DNA from: an uncultured Eubacteriales bacterium
GTDB lineage: Bacteria; Bacillota; Clostridia; Oscillospirales; Oscillospiraceae
Reading direction: 5' to 3'
DNA length: 15,875 nt
NCBI GenBank assembly: GCA_900546485.1
Contig: URDK01000065.1
Coordinates: forward strand, 1 to 15,875
Shown: piece after piece, positions 1 through 6,240 of the stretch
Layout of the letters: the number at the start of each line of letters is the position of its first letter
Position numbering within the stretch: the first letter of the stretch is position 1
The notes under the pieces: generated by a model
The model's input: the letters and a program-made list of their open reading frames with translations, nothing else
Databases searched by the model: none
Told to the model about the DNA's origin: nothing
Program-made: the position numbers and the translations under genes

Positions 1-103
1 CGGCGGAGATGACATCCAGGGCGGCGGTGATGACGGACTCGGTGTCCTTCTTGGACAGGCCGGTCTTCTCGGCCACGGCGGAGATGAGTTCTGCCTTATT
101 CAT
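1..103 (-). CDS. HU family DNA-binding protein, N-terminal part (cut by window edge)
   Basis: Only the first 34 codons are inside the window; the gene runs off the left edge. The peptide begins MNKAELISAVAEKTGLSKKD and continues to DVISA, the typical first helix-turn-helix of HU, a small (about 90 residue) dimeric histone-like protein that bends and compacts DNA and supports replication and recombination. The ATG at 103-101 is preceded by a near-perfect AGGAGG (plus-strand 111-116) at a normal distance. It lies 74 bp downstream of mazG on the same strand, and a promoter-like pair sits in that gap, so it probably has its own transcript. Family assignment is firm from the N-terminus alone; which HU paralogue it is cannot be told. 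Confidence 0.9.
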   Translation of the reverse strand, partial: MNKAELISAVAEKTGLSKKDTESVITAALDVISA

Positions 104-138
104 TGGTATTCCTCCTGAAAAATGTTTGTGTTGATCAA

Positions 139-166
139 TTTATAGAGATTTGCCCCTATTCCACAA
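139..166 (-). promoter_or_regulatory. Candidate sigma-A promoter for the HU gene
   Basis: On the minus strand, TTGTGG (161-166) and TATAAA (139-144) are separated by 16 bp, and the -10 ends 35 bp before the HU start codon. The -10 is good, the -35 is 4/6 and the spacer slightly short. Read-through from mazG could also serve the gene. Confidence 0.5.
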
Positions 167-177
167 TTCGGCGCAAA

Positions 178-1011
178 TTACTCACGGTGTTCGACGGGGA
201 CGGGTTCCTTGCCCTCGAGCTCGTGCCTGGCCTCCTGATAGATCTCCTCCATCTCGTCAAGGCTCATGTCCTCGAGAGAGCGGCCGCGCTTAGCTGCGCC
301 GTCCTCGATGTAGCGGAAGCGCCGTATGAACTTCTCGCAGGCCGCGTGCATGAGCTGTTCGGAGTCGAGCTTGTAGAACCTTGCCACATTCACGGCGGAG
401 AAGAGCACATCGCCCAGTTCTTCCTTTATATTCTCCAGGTCGTCGGCGTCTATACCCTCCTGAAGCTCGCCTACCTCCTCGCGGAGCTTGTCCATCGCTC
501 CGCCGACGGCGGGCCAGTCAAAGCCGAGCTTTGCGGCCTTGTTCTGTATCTTCTCGGAGCGCATGAGCCCGGGCAGGCCGTGGGAAATGCCGTCCATGGC
601 CGAGGCGGCCGTCTGCTGCGCGCGGTCTGCGCGCTTGATGGCGTCCCAGTTTTCGAGCACCTTCTCGGGAGTGTCCGCCGCGACGGCGCCGAAGACGTGC
701 GGGTGACGGTGCACCAGCTTCTTGCATGCCATGTCGGCGATGGCGTCCATATCAAAGCCGCCCTCGTCCTTTGACATACTGGCATGGAAAATGACCTGCA
801 TCAGCAGGTCGCCCAGCTCCTCGCACAGATGCTCCGGGCTGCCCTCGTCTATCGCCTCGCAGACCTCGTAGGCCTCCTCCAGCACGTTGCGCCTGATGCT
901 CTCATGGGTCTGCTCCCTGTCCCAGGGGCAGCCCTTAGGAGAACGCAGATAGTCGATAAGGGCTATGAAGTCCCGGAGGTCATAGCTCTCTTTGCAAACA
1001 AAATCTACCAC
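178..1011 (-). CDS. mazG: MazG nucleoside triphosphate pyrophosphohydrolase
   Basis: All-alpha NTP pyrophosphohydrolase that splits (d)NTPs to the monophosphate and pyrophosphate; in E. coli it limits MazEF-linked death and cleans the nucleotide pool. From the GTG start it has 277 residues, close to the usual tandem-domain MazG. Domain 1 has CPWD near residue 28, then the metal ligands in EEAYE (45-49) and EELGD (64-68). Domain 2 repeats the pattern with EEVGE (178-182) and EELGD (197-201). Both Mg-binding sets look intact. I chose GTG at 1011-1009 because GGAAGGGG lies 7 bp upstream; a longer in-frame TTG at 1044 falls inside the terminator stem and has no ribosome site. No clear promoter lies between the terminator at 1043-1071 and the start, so some read-through from the flippase gene is likely. 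Confidence 0.93.
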   Translation of the reverse strand: MVDFVCKESYDLRDFIALIDYLRSPKGCPWDREQTHESIRRNVLEEAYEVCEAIDEGSPEHLCEELGDLLMQVIFHASMSKDEGGFDMDAIADMACKKLVHRHPHVFGAVAADTPEKVLENWDAIKRADRAQQTAASAMDGISHGLPGLMRSEKIQNKAAKLGFDWPAVGGAMDKLREEVGELQEGIDADDLENIKEELGDVLFSAVNVARFYKLDSEQLMHAACEKFIRRFRYIEDGAAKRGRSLEDMSLDEMEEIYQEARHELEGKEPVPVEHRE

Positions 1012-1042
1012 ACTATAACCCCTTCCGCAAGTATTTCTGCCC

Positions 1043-1071
1043 AAAAAAGCCTTGAAAATACAGGCTTTTTT
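1043..1071 (-). terminator. Rho-independent terminator after the flippase gene
   Basis: A-tract plus AGCCT, a 9-nt loop, then AGGCT plus T-tract (arms 1043-1052 and 1062-1071). The sequence is nearly symmetric, so U-runs follow the stem in either direction. It sits 13 bp after the flippase stop codon and overlaps the mazG leader. The GC part of the stem is only about 4-5 bp, so termination may be partial. Confidence 0.75.
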
Positions 1072-1084
1072 ATTATGTCACCCG

Positions 1085-2695
1085 TCAGGGCTTTATGCGC
1101 AGCAGACGCGCCAGCTTTTCGCCCTTGGGGATGAGCTTCATGTCCTCATAGGTGACGGCGCGCGTCAGCACGGTGAGGACGAGGTAGACTATGACGGCCG
1201 CGCCTATGGCGAGGCACATGCAGAGCGCCATCATGAGACGGCCCGCATCCGCGCCGCCTATGAAGCGCATGGAGAGCCCGTAGACCGCCCAGGCGGTGAG
1301 ACCCATGGCCGCGCAGCTGAGCACCGGACGCGCAAGTATGCGGCCCAGCCTCGGCCTGTCGGGCATGACGCGGCAGAGGAAGATATAGTCCATGACACAC
1401 ATGACGGCATAGCAGCTGAGCGTGCCTATGGGCGCGCCGAGAATGTTGATGTTCGGGTCGGCGACTAGGAACCAGTTCACGGCGATCTTGACGATGCCGC
1501 CGATTATCATGGAGTAAATGGGGTACTTCTCGTTTCCGCCCGCCTGGAGTATGGCGTTCATCATCAGTGCCATGCAGACGAAGAAGGAGGCGGCGCCCAT
1601 CAGCATCAGCAGCTCCGGTCCGGCCTCGTGGCTGCCGGGGTAGATGACCGTCATGATGGGATAGGAGAGCACCGAGAGGCCGACGCCCATGGGCAGGGCG
1701 ATGACCGTGGCGATGCGCAGGGAGTTTTCTGCGATGCGGGAGCTCTCGCGCCCGCGGTTTGTGACGCGGCAGGCGGCGATGGCGGGCACCACGGAGATGG
1801 TCAGCGGCGTGATGAAGGCCGCGGGCAGGTTGTAGAGCGTCTGCGCCTTGCCGTAGACGCCGTAGAGCACCTTGGCGTCGGCGTAGGAGAAGCCCGCTGC
1901 GTCCTGGAGCCGGCCCATGCAGAGGCCGGAATCAACCAGGTTTATGAGCGAGAGGACGGAGGAGCCGAGCGTTATCGGAATACCGACCTTCAGCAGCGTC
2001 TTGAAGATGCGGCTGCTGCTCTCGGGCGTGTCGCTGCCCGCGGGCAGGGAGGAGTAGCAGCGCCGCTTGTACGCGAACATGTAGATGAGCGCGGCCAGAG
2101 AACCCGCGGTGACGCCGAAGATCGCGCCCGCGGAGACGAGGGGCAGGCTCTTGCCCAGGTCCCTGAGGTACCAGGCCAGCACAAGGCCGACCACGACCTT
2201 TATGAGCACCTCGAGCACCTGACCTATGGTGGTGGGAGTCATGTTCTCGTGGCCCTGGCAGTAGCCGCGGTAGGCGCTGGTCAGGCAGACCAGCAGCACC
2301 GCCGGGGAGAGCGCAAGTATGCTCTGCGAGGCCTCAACGTCGTTGAGCGCGTCGGCAAGCTCCGTCGGGAAGAGGAACATGATGAGCGTGCAGATTATGC
2401 CCAGCACGCAGAAGGTGAGCCAGGCAACGGAGAAGATGCGCTTGACCTGGTTCGGCCGGTTCATCGTGTTGGCCTCGCTTATCATGCGGGAGAGCGCCAC
2501 AGGCAGACCCGCCGTCGCGACGGTGAGGAACACACTGTATATGTTGTAGGCCACGAGGAAGTGCGTGTAGCCCTCGTCGCCGAGGATATTCCCCAGCGGT
2601 ATCTTGTAGATAGCGCCGAGGATCTTCATGATAACAACGCCCGCGGCGAGTATTGCCGCGCCGTGCAGATAGTTTTGCTTTTTGGGCTCAGCCAA
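1085..2695 (-). CDS. SpoVB/MurJ-like lipid-linked oligosaccharide flippase (MOP superfamily)
   Basis: Polytopic membrane protein of 536 residues with about 14 hydrophobic segments. The opening region (about residues 10-60), with KILGAIYKIPLGNILG then VAYNIYSVFLTVATAGLPVA, is typical of the SpoVB/YtgP/MurJ group of Firmicutes, which flip undecaprenyl-linked peptidoglycan precursors (or related lipid-linked sugars) across the cytoplasmic membrane for wall or spore-cortex synthesis. Start: TTG at 2695-2693, with GGGGG (2703-2707) 7 bp upstream; the next in-frame Met is about residue 23, inside the first membrane segment, so TTG is preferred. It has its own promoter, a short 5' stem-loop and a downstream terminator, so it can be monocistronic. 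Family members overlap in sequence, so vegetative (MurJ) versus sporulation (SpoVB) use cannot be decided from this protein alone. Confidence 0.88.
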   Translation of the reverse strand: MAEPKKQNYLHGAAILAAGVVIMKILGAIYKIPLGNILGDEGYTHFLVAYNIYSVFLTVATAGLPVALSRMISEANTMNRPNQVKRIFSVAWLTFCVLGIICTLIMFLFPTELADALNDVEASQSILALSPAVLLVCLTSAYRGYCQGHENMTPTTIGQVLEVLIKVVVGLVLAWYLRDLGKSLPLVSAGAIFGVTAGSLAALIYMFAYKRRCYSSLPAGSDTPESSSRIFKTLLKVGIPITLGSSVLSLINLVDSGLCMGRLQDAAGFSYADAKVLYGVYGKAQTLYNLPAAFITPLTISVVPAIAACRVTNRGRESSRIAENSLRIATVIALPMGVGLSVLSYPIMTVIYPGSHEAGPELLMLMGAASFFVCMALMMNAILQAGGNEKYPIYSMIIGGIVKIAVNWFLVADPNINILGAPIGTLSCYAVMCVMDYIFLCRVMPDRPRLGRILARPVLSCAAMGLTAWAVYGLSMRFIGGADAGRLMMALCMCLAIGAAVIVYLVLTVLTRAVTYEDMKLIPKGEKLARLLRIKP

Positions 2696-2713
2696 GGATA
2701 TACCCCCAATCAG

Positions 2714-2731
2714 CGGCGCTTTGCTGCGCCG
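2714..2731 (-). promoter_or_regulatory. 5'-terminal stem-loop in the flippase mRNA leader
   Basis: CGGCGC (2714-2719) and GCGCCG (2726-2731) form a perfect 6-bp stem with a 6-nt loop. It begins at the predicted transcription start and ends 6-7 nt before the GGGGG ribosome site. A stem at the very 5' end could protect the message; no ligand-binding structure is apparent. Confidence 0.4.
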
Positions 2732-2738
2732 AAAGCCT

Positions 2739-2767
2739 ACTGTACACTAAAAATATGAAAAAATCAA
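2739..2767 (-). promoter_or_regulatory. Sigma-A promoter for the flippase gene
   Basis: Minus strand: TTGATT (2762-2767), 17-bp spacer, TACAGT (2739-2744). TG directly precedes the -10. The predicted transcription start is near 2732, giving a leader of about 37 nt that opens with a stem-loop. Confidence 0.6.
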
Positions 2768-2775
2768 GTAAATAT

Positions 2776-2811
2776 GCCGCCGCAGGCATGATCTGCCTCA
2801 AATTTGGCGGC
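2776..2811. repeat. Nested inverted repeats between the degV terminator and flippase promoter
   Basis: An outer pair GCCGCC (2776-2781) / GGCGGC (2806-2811) encloses an inner pair AGGCA (2784-2788) / TGCCT (2794-2798). It lies just upstream of the flippase -35. No T-tract follows on either strand, so it is not a standard terminator; function unknown. Confidence 0.35.
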
Positions 2812-2849
2812 TGAGCATAGCCGCAAGGGCGGTTTGAACTGTAAACAGC

Positions 2850-2882
2850 AAAAAAGCGGGGCCCCGGCGAGGGTCCCGCTTA
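2850..2882 (-). terminator. Rho-independent terminator of degV
   Basis: On the minus strand the stem AAGCGGG/CCCGCTT, extended inward by CCC/GGG after one mismatch (plus-strand 2854-2882), is followed by six Ts (complement of 2850-2855). It starts 14 bp after the degV stop codon. Confidence 0.85.
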
Positions 2883-2896
2883 AACATATGAGGCAT

Positions 2897-3751
2897 TCAG
2901 TCTGCCTTCTGGAAAAAGGCCACGGCGATGGCGCCCGGGCCGCCGTGCGAGCCGATGACGGAGCCGATAAGGCTGACGGGCAGGCTCTCCGCGTGGTCCG
3001 TCCACAGATACGCGCTGTCGCGCATGTACTTCTGAAGCAGCGCGTCGGAGAGTCCGGTGTAGCCCAGTGTGTGCGGACGGTCAAAGTCCACGCCGCCGCG
3101 CTTGTTTATGAACTCGGAGAGCAGGTTGTTCCCGTTCTTTGAGCCGCGCGCCCGGCCCACGAGCTGCACCAGCCCGTCCTTGATGGTCACAACGGGCTTT
3201 ATCGCCAGCACCCCGCCGGCAAAGGCCACGGCAGAGGAGATCCTTCCGCCGCGCTTGAGATACTCCAGGGTATCCAGCAGCGCTATCACGCAGACCTGCT
3301 CGCGCTCCTTTTCCAGCTTTGCCGCAAGCTCCGCCGCGTTGGAGGCTTCCGGGGCAAGCTCCAGCGCCCGGCGCACCAGTATCTGCGCGCCTATCGAGGC
3401 GCTGAGGCTGTCGACCACCTGCACGCGGCCATCGTATTTCTCCGCGGCTATCACCGCGCTCTGGCAGGTACCGGACAGCGCCGCCGATATCGTTATCACA
3501 ACCGCTTCGTCCTCCGGGCCCAGCACGCGGTCGTACATCGCCTCAAACTCAGCCGGGGAGGGCTGGCTTGTCGTCGGCAGAGCATCGCTCTCCACCAGCT
3601 TCTCGTAAAACTCCCTGGGCGATATGGTCACCCCGTCTATGTACTCCTCATCGCCGAAGCGCGTCTTGAGCGGCACTATCTCCAGCCCGAGCTCGGACGC
3701 CTCCTCCCGCGTGAAATCCGCCGTAGAATCAGTGATTATCCTTATTGCCAT
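2897..3751 (-). CDS. DegV family fatty-acid-binding protein (FakB-like)
   Basis: DegV proteins bind a fatty acid and, with the kinase FakA, present it for phosphorylation so that exogenous fatty acids enter phospholipids. The 284-residue length is typical. Visible family motifs are DST (8-10), TSQPSP (61-66), LSGT (92-95), VDS (113-115), RGGR (167-170) and the C-terminal SHGGPGA (268-274). Thr61, Ser93 and Arg170 fall at the numbers described for carboxylate contacts in S. aureus FakB, and His269 is near the conserved His. The ATG at 3751 has GGAGG 5 bp upstream. Expression comes from a promoter whose -35 lies in an operator shared with the divergent MarR-type gene, so fatty-acid-responsive repression is plausible but inferred. 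No fakA is visible in this window. Confidence 0.93.
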   Translation of the reverse strand: MAIRIITDSTADFTREEASELGLEIVPLKTRFGDEEYIDGVTISPREFYEKLVESDALPTTSQPSPAEFEAMYDRVLGPEDEAVVITISAALSGTCQSAVIAAEKYDGRVQVVDSLSASIGAQILVRRALELAPEASNAAELAAKLEKEREQVCVIALLDTLEYLKRGGRISSAVAFAGGVLAIKPVVTIKDGLVQLVGRARGSKNGNNLLSEFINKRGGVDFDRPHTLGYTGLSDALLQKYMRDSAYLWTDHAESLPVSLIGSVIGSHGGPGAIAVAFFQKAD

Positions 3752-3775
3752 GTCAGCCTCCAGTTTGATTTAGAA

Positions 3776-3824
3776 TGTTGAGCAGTCAACAAACTATACT
3801 CCTAAAATGTTGACTTGTCAACAT
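3776..3824. promoter_or_regulatory. Two-site operator between degV and marR
   Basis: Site A: ATGTTGACTTGTCAACAT at 3807-3824, two perfect 8-bp arms around TT. Site B: TGTTGAGCAGTCAACA at 3776-3791, 6-bp arms with the same half-site TGTTGA. Their centres are 32 bp apart, close to three helical turns, so two dimers would sit on the same DNA face. The half-site size and symmetry suit a MarR dimer, and the only regulator adjacent is the MarR-type gene. Binding itself is inferred. Confidence 0.8.
3793..3821 (-). promoter_or_regulatory. degV sigma-A promoter
   Basis: Minus strand: consensus -35 TTGACA (3816-3821), exactly 17 bp, then TATAGT (3793-3798). The -35 is the right arm of the palindrome at 3807-3824, so a bound regulator would cover it. 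The second half-palindrome (3776-3791) falls around the transcription start. Confidence 0.82.
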
Positions 3825-3838
3825 CTTTGAGTTATCAT
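3810..3838 (+). promoter_or_regulatory. marR sigma-A promoter
   Basis: Plus strand: -35 TTGACT (3810-3815), 17-bp spacer, -10 TATCAT (3833-3838). The -35 is the left arm of the same palindrome that supplies the degV -35, implying autoregulation. The ribosome site GGAGG of the regulator follows at about 3850. Confidence 0.78.
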
Positions 3839-3862
3839 AGCGGCAGCAAGGAGGCTGGAGCC

Positions 3863-4300
3863 ATGTATTCTGAGAGGTTTCAGGAGTTCAGCGGCCTCAT
3901 ATCCCGGGCGGAGAAGGCGCTGCAGCGGGCGAAGACTGAGAACGTGCGCAGCTACGGGCTGCGCGGCGTGCACGTCTCATGCCTGCTGGCGCTCTGCGAG
4001 CGGGAGGAGGGCCTTACGGCGACGGAGCTGGCCGCGGTCTGCGGCGTGGACCGGGCGCAGATATCGCGCGTGGCGGCAGAGCTGACGGCGCTGGGGCTTA
4101 TCTGCGAGGCCGCGCCGGGGCCGCGGAGGCGCTATCGCGGCGCGCTCACGCTCACGGAGGAGGGACGTGCGGCCGCCGCTGGCATGGTGGATATCGTCGA
4201 CGAAAAGCTCCAGAGCGTCAGCGGGGATATCCCGCCGGAGGAGCTTGCGGCCTTTTACCGGGTGCTGCGCACGATAGTGGAGAGGCTGGAGGCGCTTTAA
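3863..4300 (+). CDS. MarR family transcriptional regulator
   Basis: 145 residues, normal for MarR. The central winged helix-turn-helix is visible: GLTATELAAVCGVD (helices 2-3), AQISRVAAELTALGLI (recognition helix and following strand), then the basic wing PGPRRRYRG and LTLTEEG. Terminal helices would form the dimer. ATG at 3863 was chosen because an AAGGAGG-like site lies just upstream and a longer in-frame start at 3815 would lie inside the operator and promoter. It diverges from degV and its own promoter overlaps the shared palindrome, so it most likely represses both genes. By analogy with FabT, another MarR protein that controls lipid genes in Firmicutes, its ligand could be an acyl compound; that is inference, since MarR ligands are not readable from sequence. 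Confidence 0.92.
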   Translation: MYSERFQEFSGLISRAEKALQRAKTENVRSYGLRGVHVSCLLALCEREEGLTATELAAVCGVDRAQISRVAAELTALGLICEAAPGPRRRYRGALTLTEEGRAAAAGMVDIVDEKLQSVSGDIPPEELAAFYRVLRTIVERLEAL

Positions 4301-4308
4301 GCGGCAAA

Positions 4309-4338
4309 AAAGCCGCCCGGATACATCCGGGCGGCTTT
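4309..4338. terminator. Bidirectional terminator between marR and the lysozyme gene
   Basis: AAAGCCGCCCGGAT (4309-4322) and ATCCGGGCGGCTTT (4325-4338) form a 14-bp perfect inverted repeat with almost no loop. Minus-strand transcripts gain six Us after the stem; plus-strand transcripts a weaker U-run. It closes two convergent genes. Confidence 0.9.
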
Positions 4339-4350
4339 GCTGTTGTGCAC

Positions 4351-5481
4351 TCAGTCGAGGTTGTAGATGCGCCAGATGATGGCGCTTATCTCTGCGCGGC
4401 TTATGTTGTTGCCGGGGAGATAGACCAGCTGGCTGCCGGAGTAGCTGCCCTCGACGATGCCGGCGTTGTAGAGCGCGCCGACGTAGGGGTCGCTGGTGTC
4501 GGCAAAGTGTGCGCTCCCGTCGGGCTGAAGGTTCAGCGCGCGGGCGGCAAGCTTGGCGATGAAGAGCCGCGTCACGGGCTCGTCGAGCGAGGCGATGTCG
4601 TCGTAGGAGATGAGTCCCTGGGAGACGGCGAGGTCGAAATAGCCGCTGGCCCAGTGGGAGCTGGTGCGTTCCTGGACGGGGTAGCCGGCGGCGAGGAGGA
4701 TGAGCTTGAGCGCTTCACCGGCGGTAACGCTGTTGCCGGGGCGGAAGCTTCCGTCCTCATAGCCGTCCATTATGCCGGCGTAGGTGAGGGGGGAGACGTA
4801 CTCATAGTACCACTGCTCATAGGGCACGTCGCTGAATTTGGCGGGGGAGTACTCGGCCCAGACGCGGTGGAAGAGCTCGTAGTCGCCGTCGTCAAGCTCC
4901 TTGTACTCGTACTCATAGAGCGGGGTGCCGCCGAACTCGTAGTCGCCGTAGAGGAAGATGAGGGCCTCCTCGAGCCGACGCTCCACCAGAGCGTCGAGCG
5001 TGCCTTCGCCGGAGGCGCTGTTGCTGTAACGGGCAAAGGTGTTGACGATGTACTCATCCGTGTAGTACTGTATACCCGCGGCGAGCATGTTGTAGAGCCT
5101 GTATCCGCTGTTGAACCAGCCGACGCCTATGTTGTAGGTGAGGCTGGCGAGGGCGTCGTACTGGTGCTGATTGAGCGTGACGCCCAGGGAGGCCATGGCG
5201 GAGTCTATGTAGCTTTCGGTCTCGACGAGGTGTTCGCGCAGAAGGGCGTCGGCCTCGGCCTCGGTGATGCCATTGGGGTATTCGCCGGGCTCACAGCGGG
5301 TGCCGTAGCCAATAGCCCAGCCGAGGGAGTCCTCATAAGCGGTGGCGGCGAAGCCTTCTTTGTCCTTGATGAAGGCGATGCCGGCTTCACTGGTGCGCAG
5401 CGCGGGCGTGTCCGCAGCGAGAGCGGGTACGGCCAGAACAAGGCAGGCCGCGATAATAAGGCAAAGCGTTTTCTTTATCAT
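4351..5481 (-). CDS. Secreted GH24 (T4-type) lysozyme with C-terminal SLH repeats
   Basis: 376 residues. Residues 1-22 are a signal peptide (two lysines, hydrophobic core, cleavage likely after ALA). Residues about 30-180 are a GH24 muramidase, cutting the MurNAc-GlcNAc bond of peptidoglycan: KEGF carries Glu42 and YEDSLG carries Asp51, spaced as Glu11/Asp20 in T4 lysozyme. The third T4 residue, Thr26, aligns with Ala56 in GWAIGYG, so the triad looks altered. After a Tyr/Glu/Asp-rich linker, three SLH repeats follow: FSDVPYEQWYYEYV with GYEDGSFRPG (about 216-265), a degenerate one (about 276-316) and HFADTS to RAEISAIIWRI (about 325-372). SLH repeats bind secondary wall polymers, so the enzyme should sit on the cell surface, suggesting autolytic or remodelling work rather than phage lysis. 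AAGGAG precedes the ATG; no holin or phage gene is nearby. Confidence 0.9.
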   Translation of the reverse strand: MIKKTLCLIIAACLVLAVPALAADTPALRTSEAGIAFIKDKEGFAATAYEDSLGWAIGYGTRCEPGEYPNGITEAEADALLREHLVETESYIDSAMASLGVTLNQHQYDALASLTYNIGVGWFNSGYRLYNMLAAGIQYYTDEYIVNTFARYSNSASGEGTLDALVERRLEEALIFLYGDYEFGGTPLYEYEYKELDDGDYELFHRVWAEYSPAKFSDVPYEQWYYEYVSPLTYAGIMDGYEDGSFRPGNSVTAGEALKLILLAAGYPVQERTSSHWASGYFDLAVSQGLISYDDIASLDEPVTRLFIAKLAARALNLQPDGSAHFADTSDPYVGALYNAGIVEGSYSGSQLVYLPGNNISRAEISAIIWRIYNLD

Positions 5482-5511
5482 GTCTTTCTCCTTGTTGCAA
5501 AGGTATGCTGT

Positions 5512-5540
5512 ATTTTAGCACAAGTGGGGAAAGATTTCAA
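5512..5540 (-). promoter_or_regulatory. Sigma-A promoter for the SLH lysozyme gene
   Basis: Minus strand: TTGAAA (5535-5540), 17-bp spacer, TAAAAT (5512-5517), with TGC just before the -10 (extended -10). This is a strong match 30 bp before the start codon. No comparable promoter is seen for the plus-strand gene at 5601. Confidence 0.78.
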
Positions 5541-5600
5541 CTTTCAAGCTCCAGCGGGGTGAGAAGAACAGTCACGGTGGGGCTGACGGGAGGATTTGCG

Positions 5601-6227
5601 ATGAAAATCATATGGCACGGCCACTCCTGCTTCGAGCTGGTATCCGGCGGTTTTTCGCTGGTGCTTGACCCCTACTGCCACCGGGAGCTCTGCGGCTATC
5701 CGGAGCTGCGGCTCAGCGCTGATGCGGTGCTGTGCAGCCATGAGCATTACGGCCACGGTTGGACGGAGGCAGTGGAGCTGCGCCGCGGCGGCGCGCCGGA
5801 CCCCTTTGAGGTGGAGACGCTCGAGACGTATCACGACGTGCTCGGCGGCCGCCTGCGCGGAGGGAACCGTGTCCACATCCTGCGCGCCGAGGGGCTGAAA
5901 ATAGTGCACCTGGGCGATTTGGGCTGTCGCCTCACGGACGAGCAGCTGGAGCGCATACGCGGCTGCGACGCGATAATGGCGCCCGCGGGCGGAATATTGA
6001 CGATAGAGCCCTACGCCGCCTACGAGCTCTGCCTCGCCTCCGGCGCACGGCTGGTGCTGCCGATGCACTACGGCGGGGACGGGCGCGGGAACCGTCGGCT
6101 CCGCCCGGTGGACGAGTTCGCCGGTCTCTTTGGCGAGGCGCTCGTGCGGAGGTATGACACGGACAATCTCACGCTCGACGCCGATACTCCGGCCCAGGTA
6201 GCTATTCTGGCGCCGCCGGAGATATAA
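5601..6227 (+). CDS. Metallo-beta-lactamase-fold hydrolase, UlaG-like, with altered zinc motif
   Basis: 208 residues, resembling the compact UlaG/YtkL-like branch: MKIIWHGHSCFEL at the start, a DP at 23-24, then the metal motif, HLGDLG (103-108) and PMHYGG (154-159). In the canonical HxHxDH motif the sequence is HEHYGH (47-52), so the second-metal Asp is Gly51. His47, His49, His52, His78, Asp106 and His156 remain as candidate ligands. Substrate is not predictable; relatives include phosphodiesterases and lactonases. ATG at 5601 was chosen because GGGAGG lies 7 bp upstream and the protein starts at the first beta strand; longer in-frame starts would add an unrelated tail. The stop is 13 bp before the TRIC-like gene, so the two are probably co-transcribed. 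No good promoter is visible upstream. Confidence 0.85.
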   Translation: MKIIWHGHSCFELVSGGFSLVLDPYCHRELCGYPELRLSADAVLCSHEHYGHGWTEAVELRRGGAPDPFEVETLETYHDVLGGRLRGGNRVHILRAEGLKIVHLGDLGCRLTDEQLERIRGCDAIMAPAGGILTIEPYAAYELCLASGARLVLPMHYGGDGRGNRRLRPVDEFAGLFGEALVRRYDTDNLTLDADTPAQVAILAPPEI

Positions 6228-6240
6228 GGGGGTTCTGGGC

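Noticed and set aside
103..774. Plus-strand open frame of 223 codons opposite mazG
   Set aside because: mazG on the minus strand has full motifs; the plus frame has no ribosome site and only shadow composition.
1628..2758. Long plus-strand open frame antisense to the flippase gene
   Set aside because: It is an artefact of GC-rich codon use on the opposite strand; no ribosome site, no recognisable domain and low-complexity composition.
4351..5481. Lysozyme as a prophage remnant
   Set aside because: Signal peptide, SLH repeats, own sigma-A promoter and host terminator, and no holin, tail or integrase genes nearby.
3979..5562. Plus-strand open frame of over 500 codons across marR and the lysozyme gene
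   Set aside because: It spans a strong terminator and two well-supported genes in other frames; its Gly/Val/Ala-rich peptide is typical of a shadow frame.
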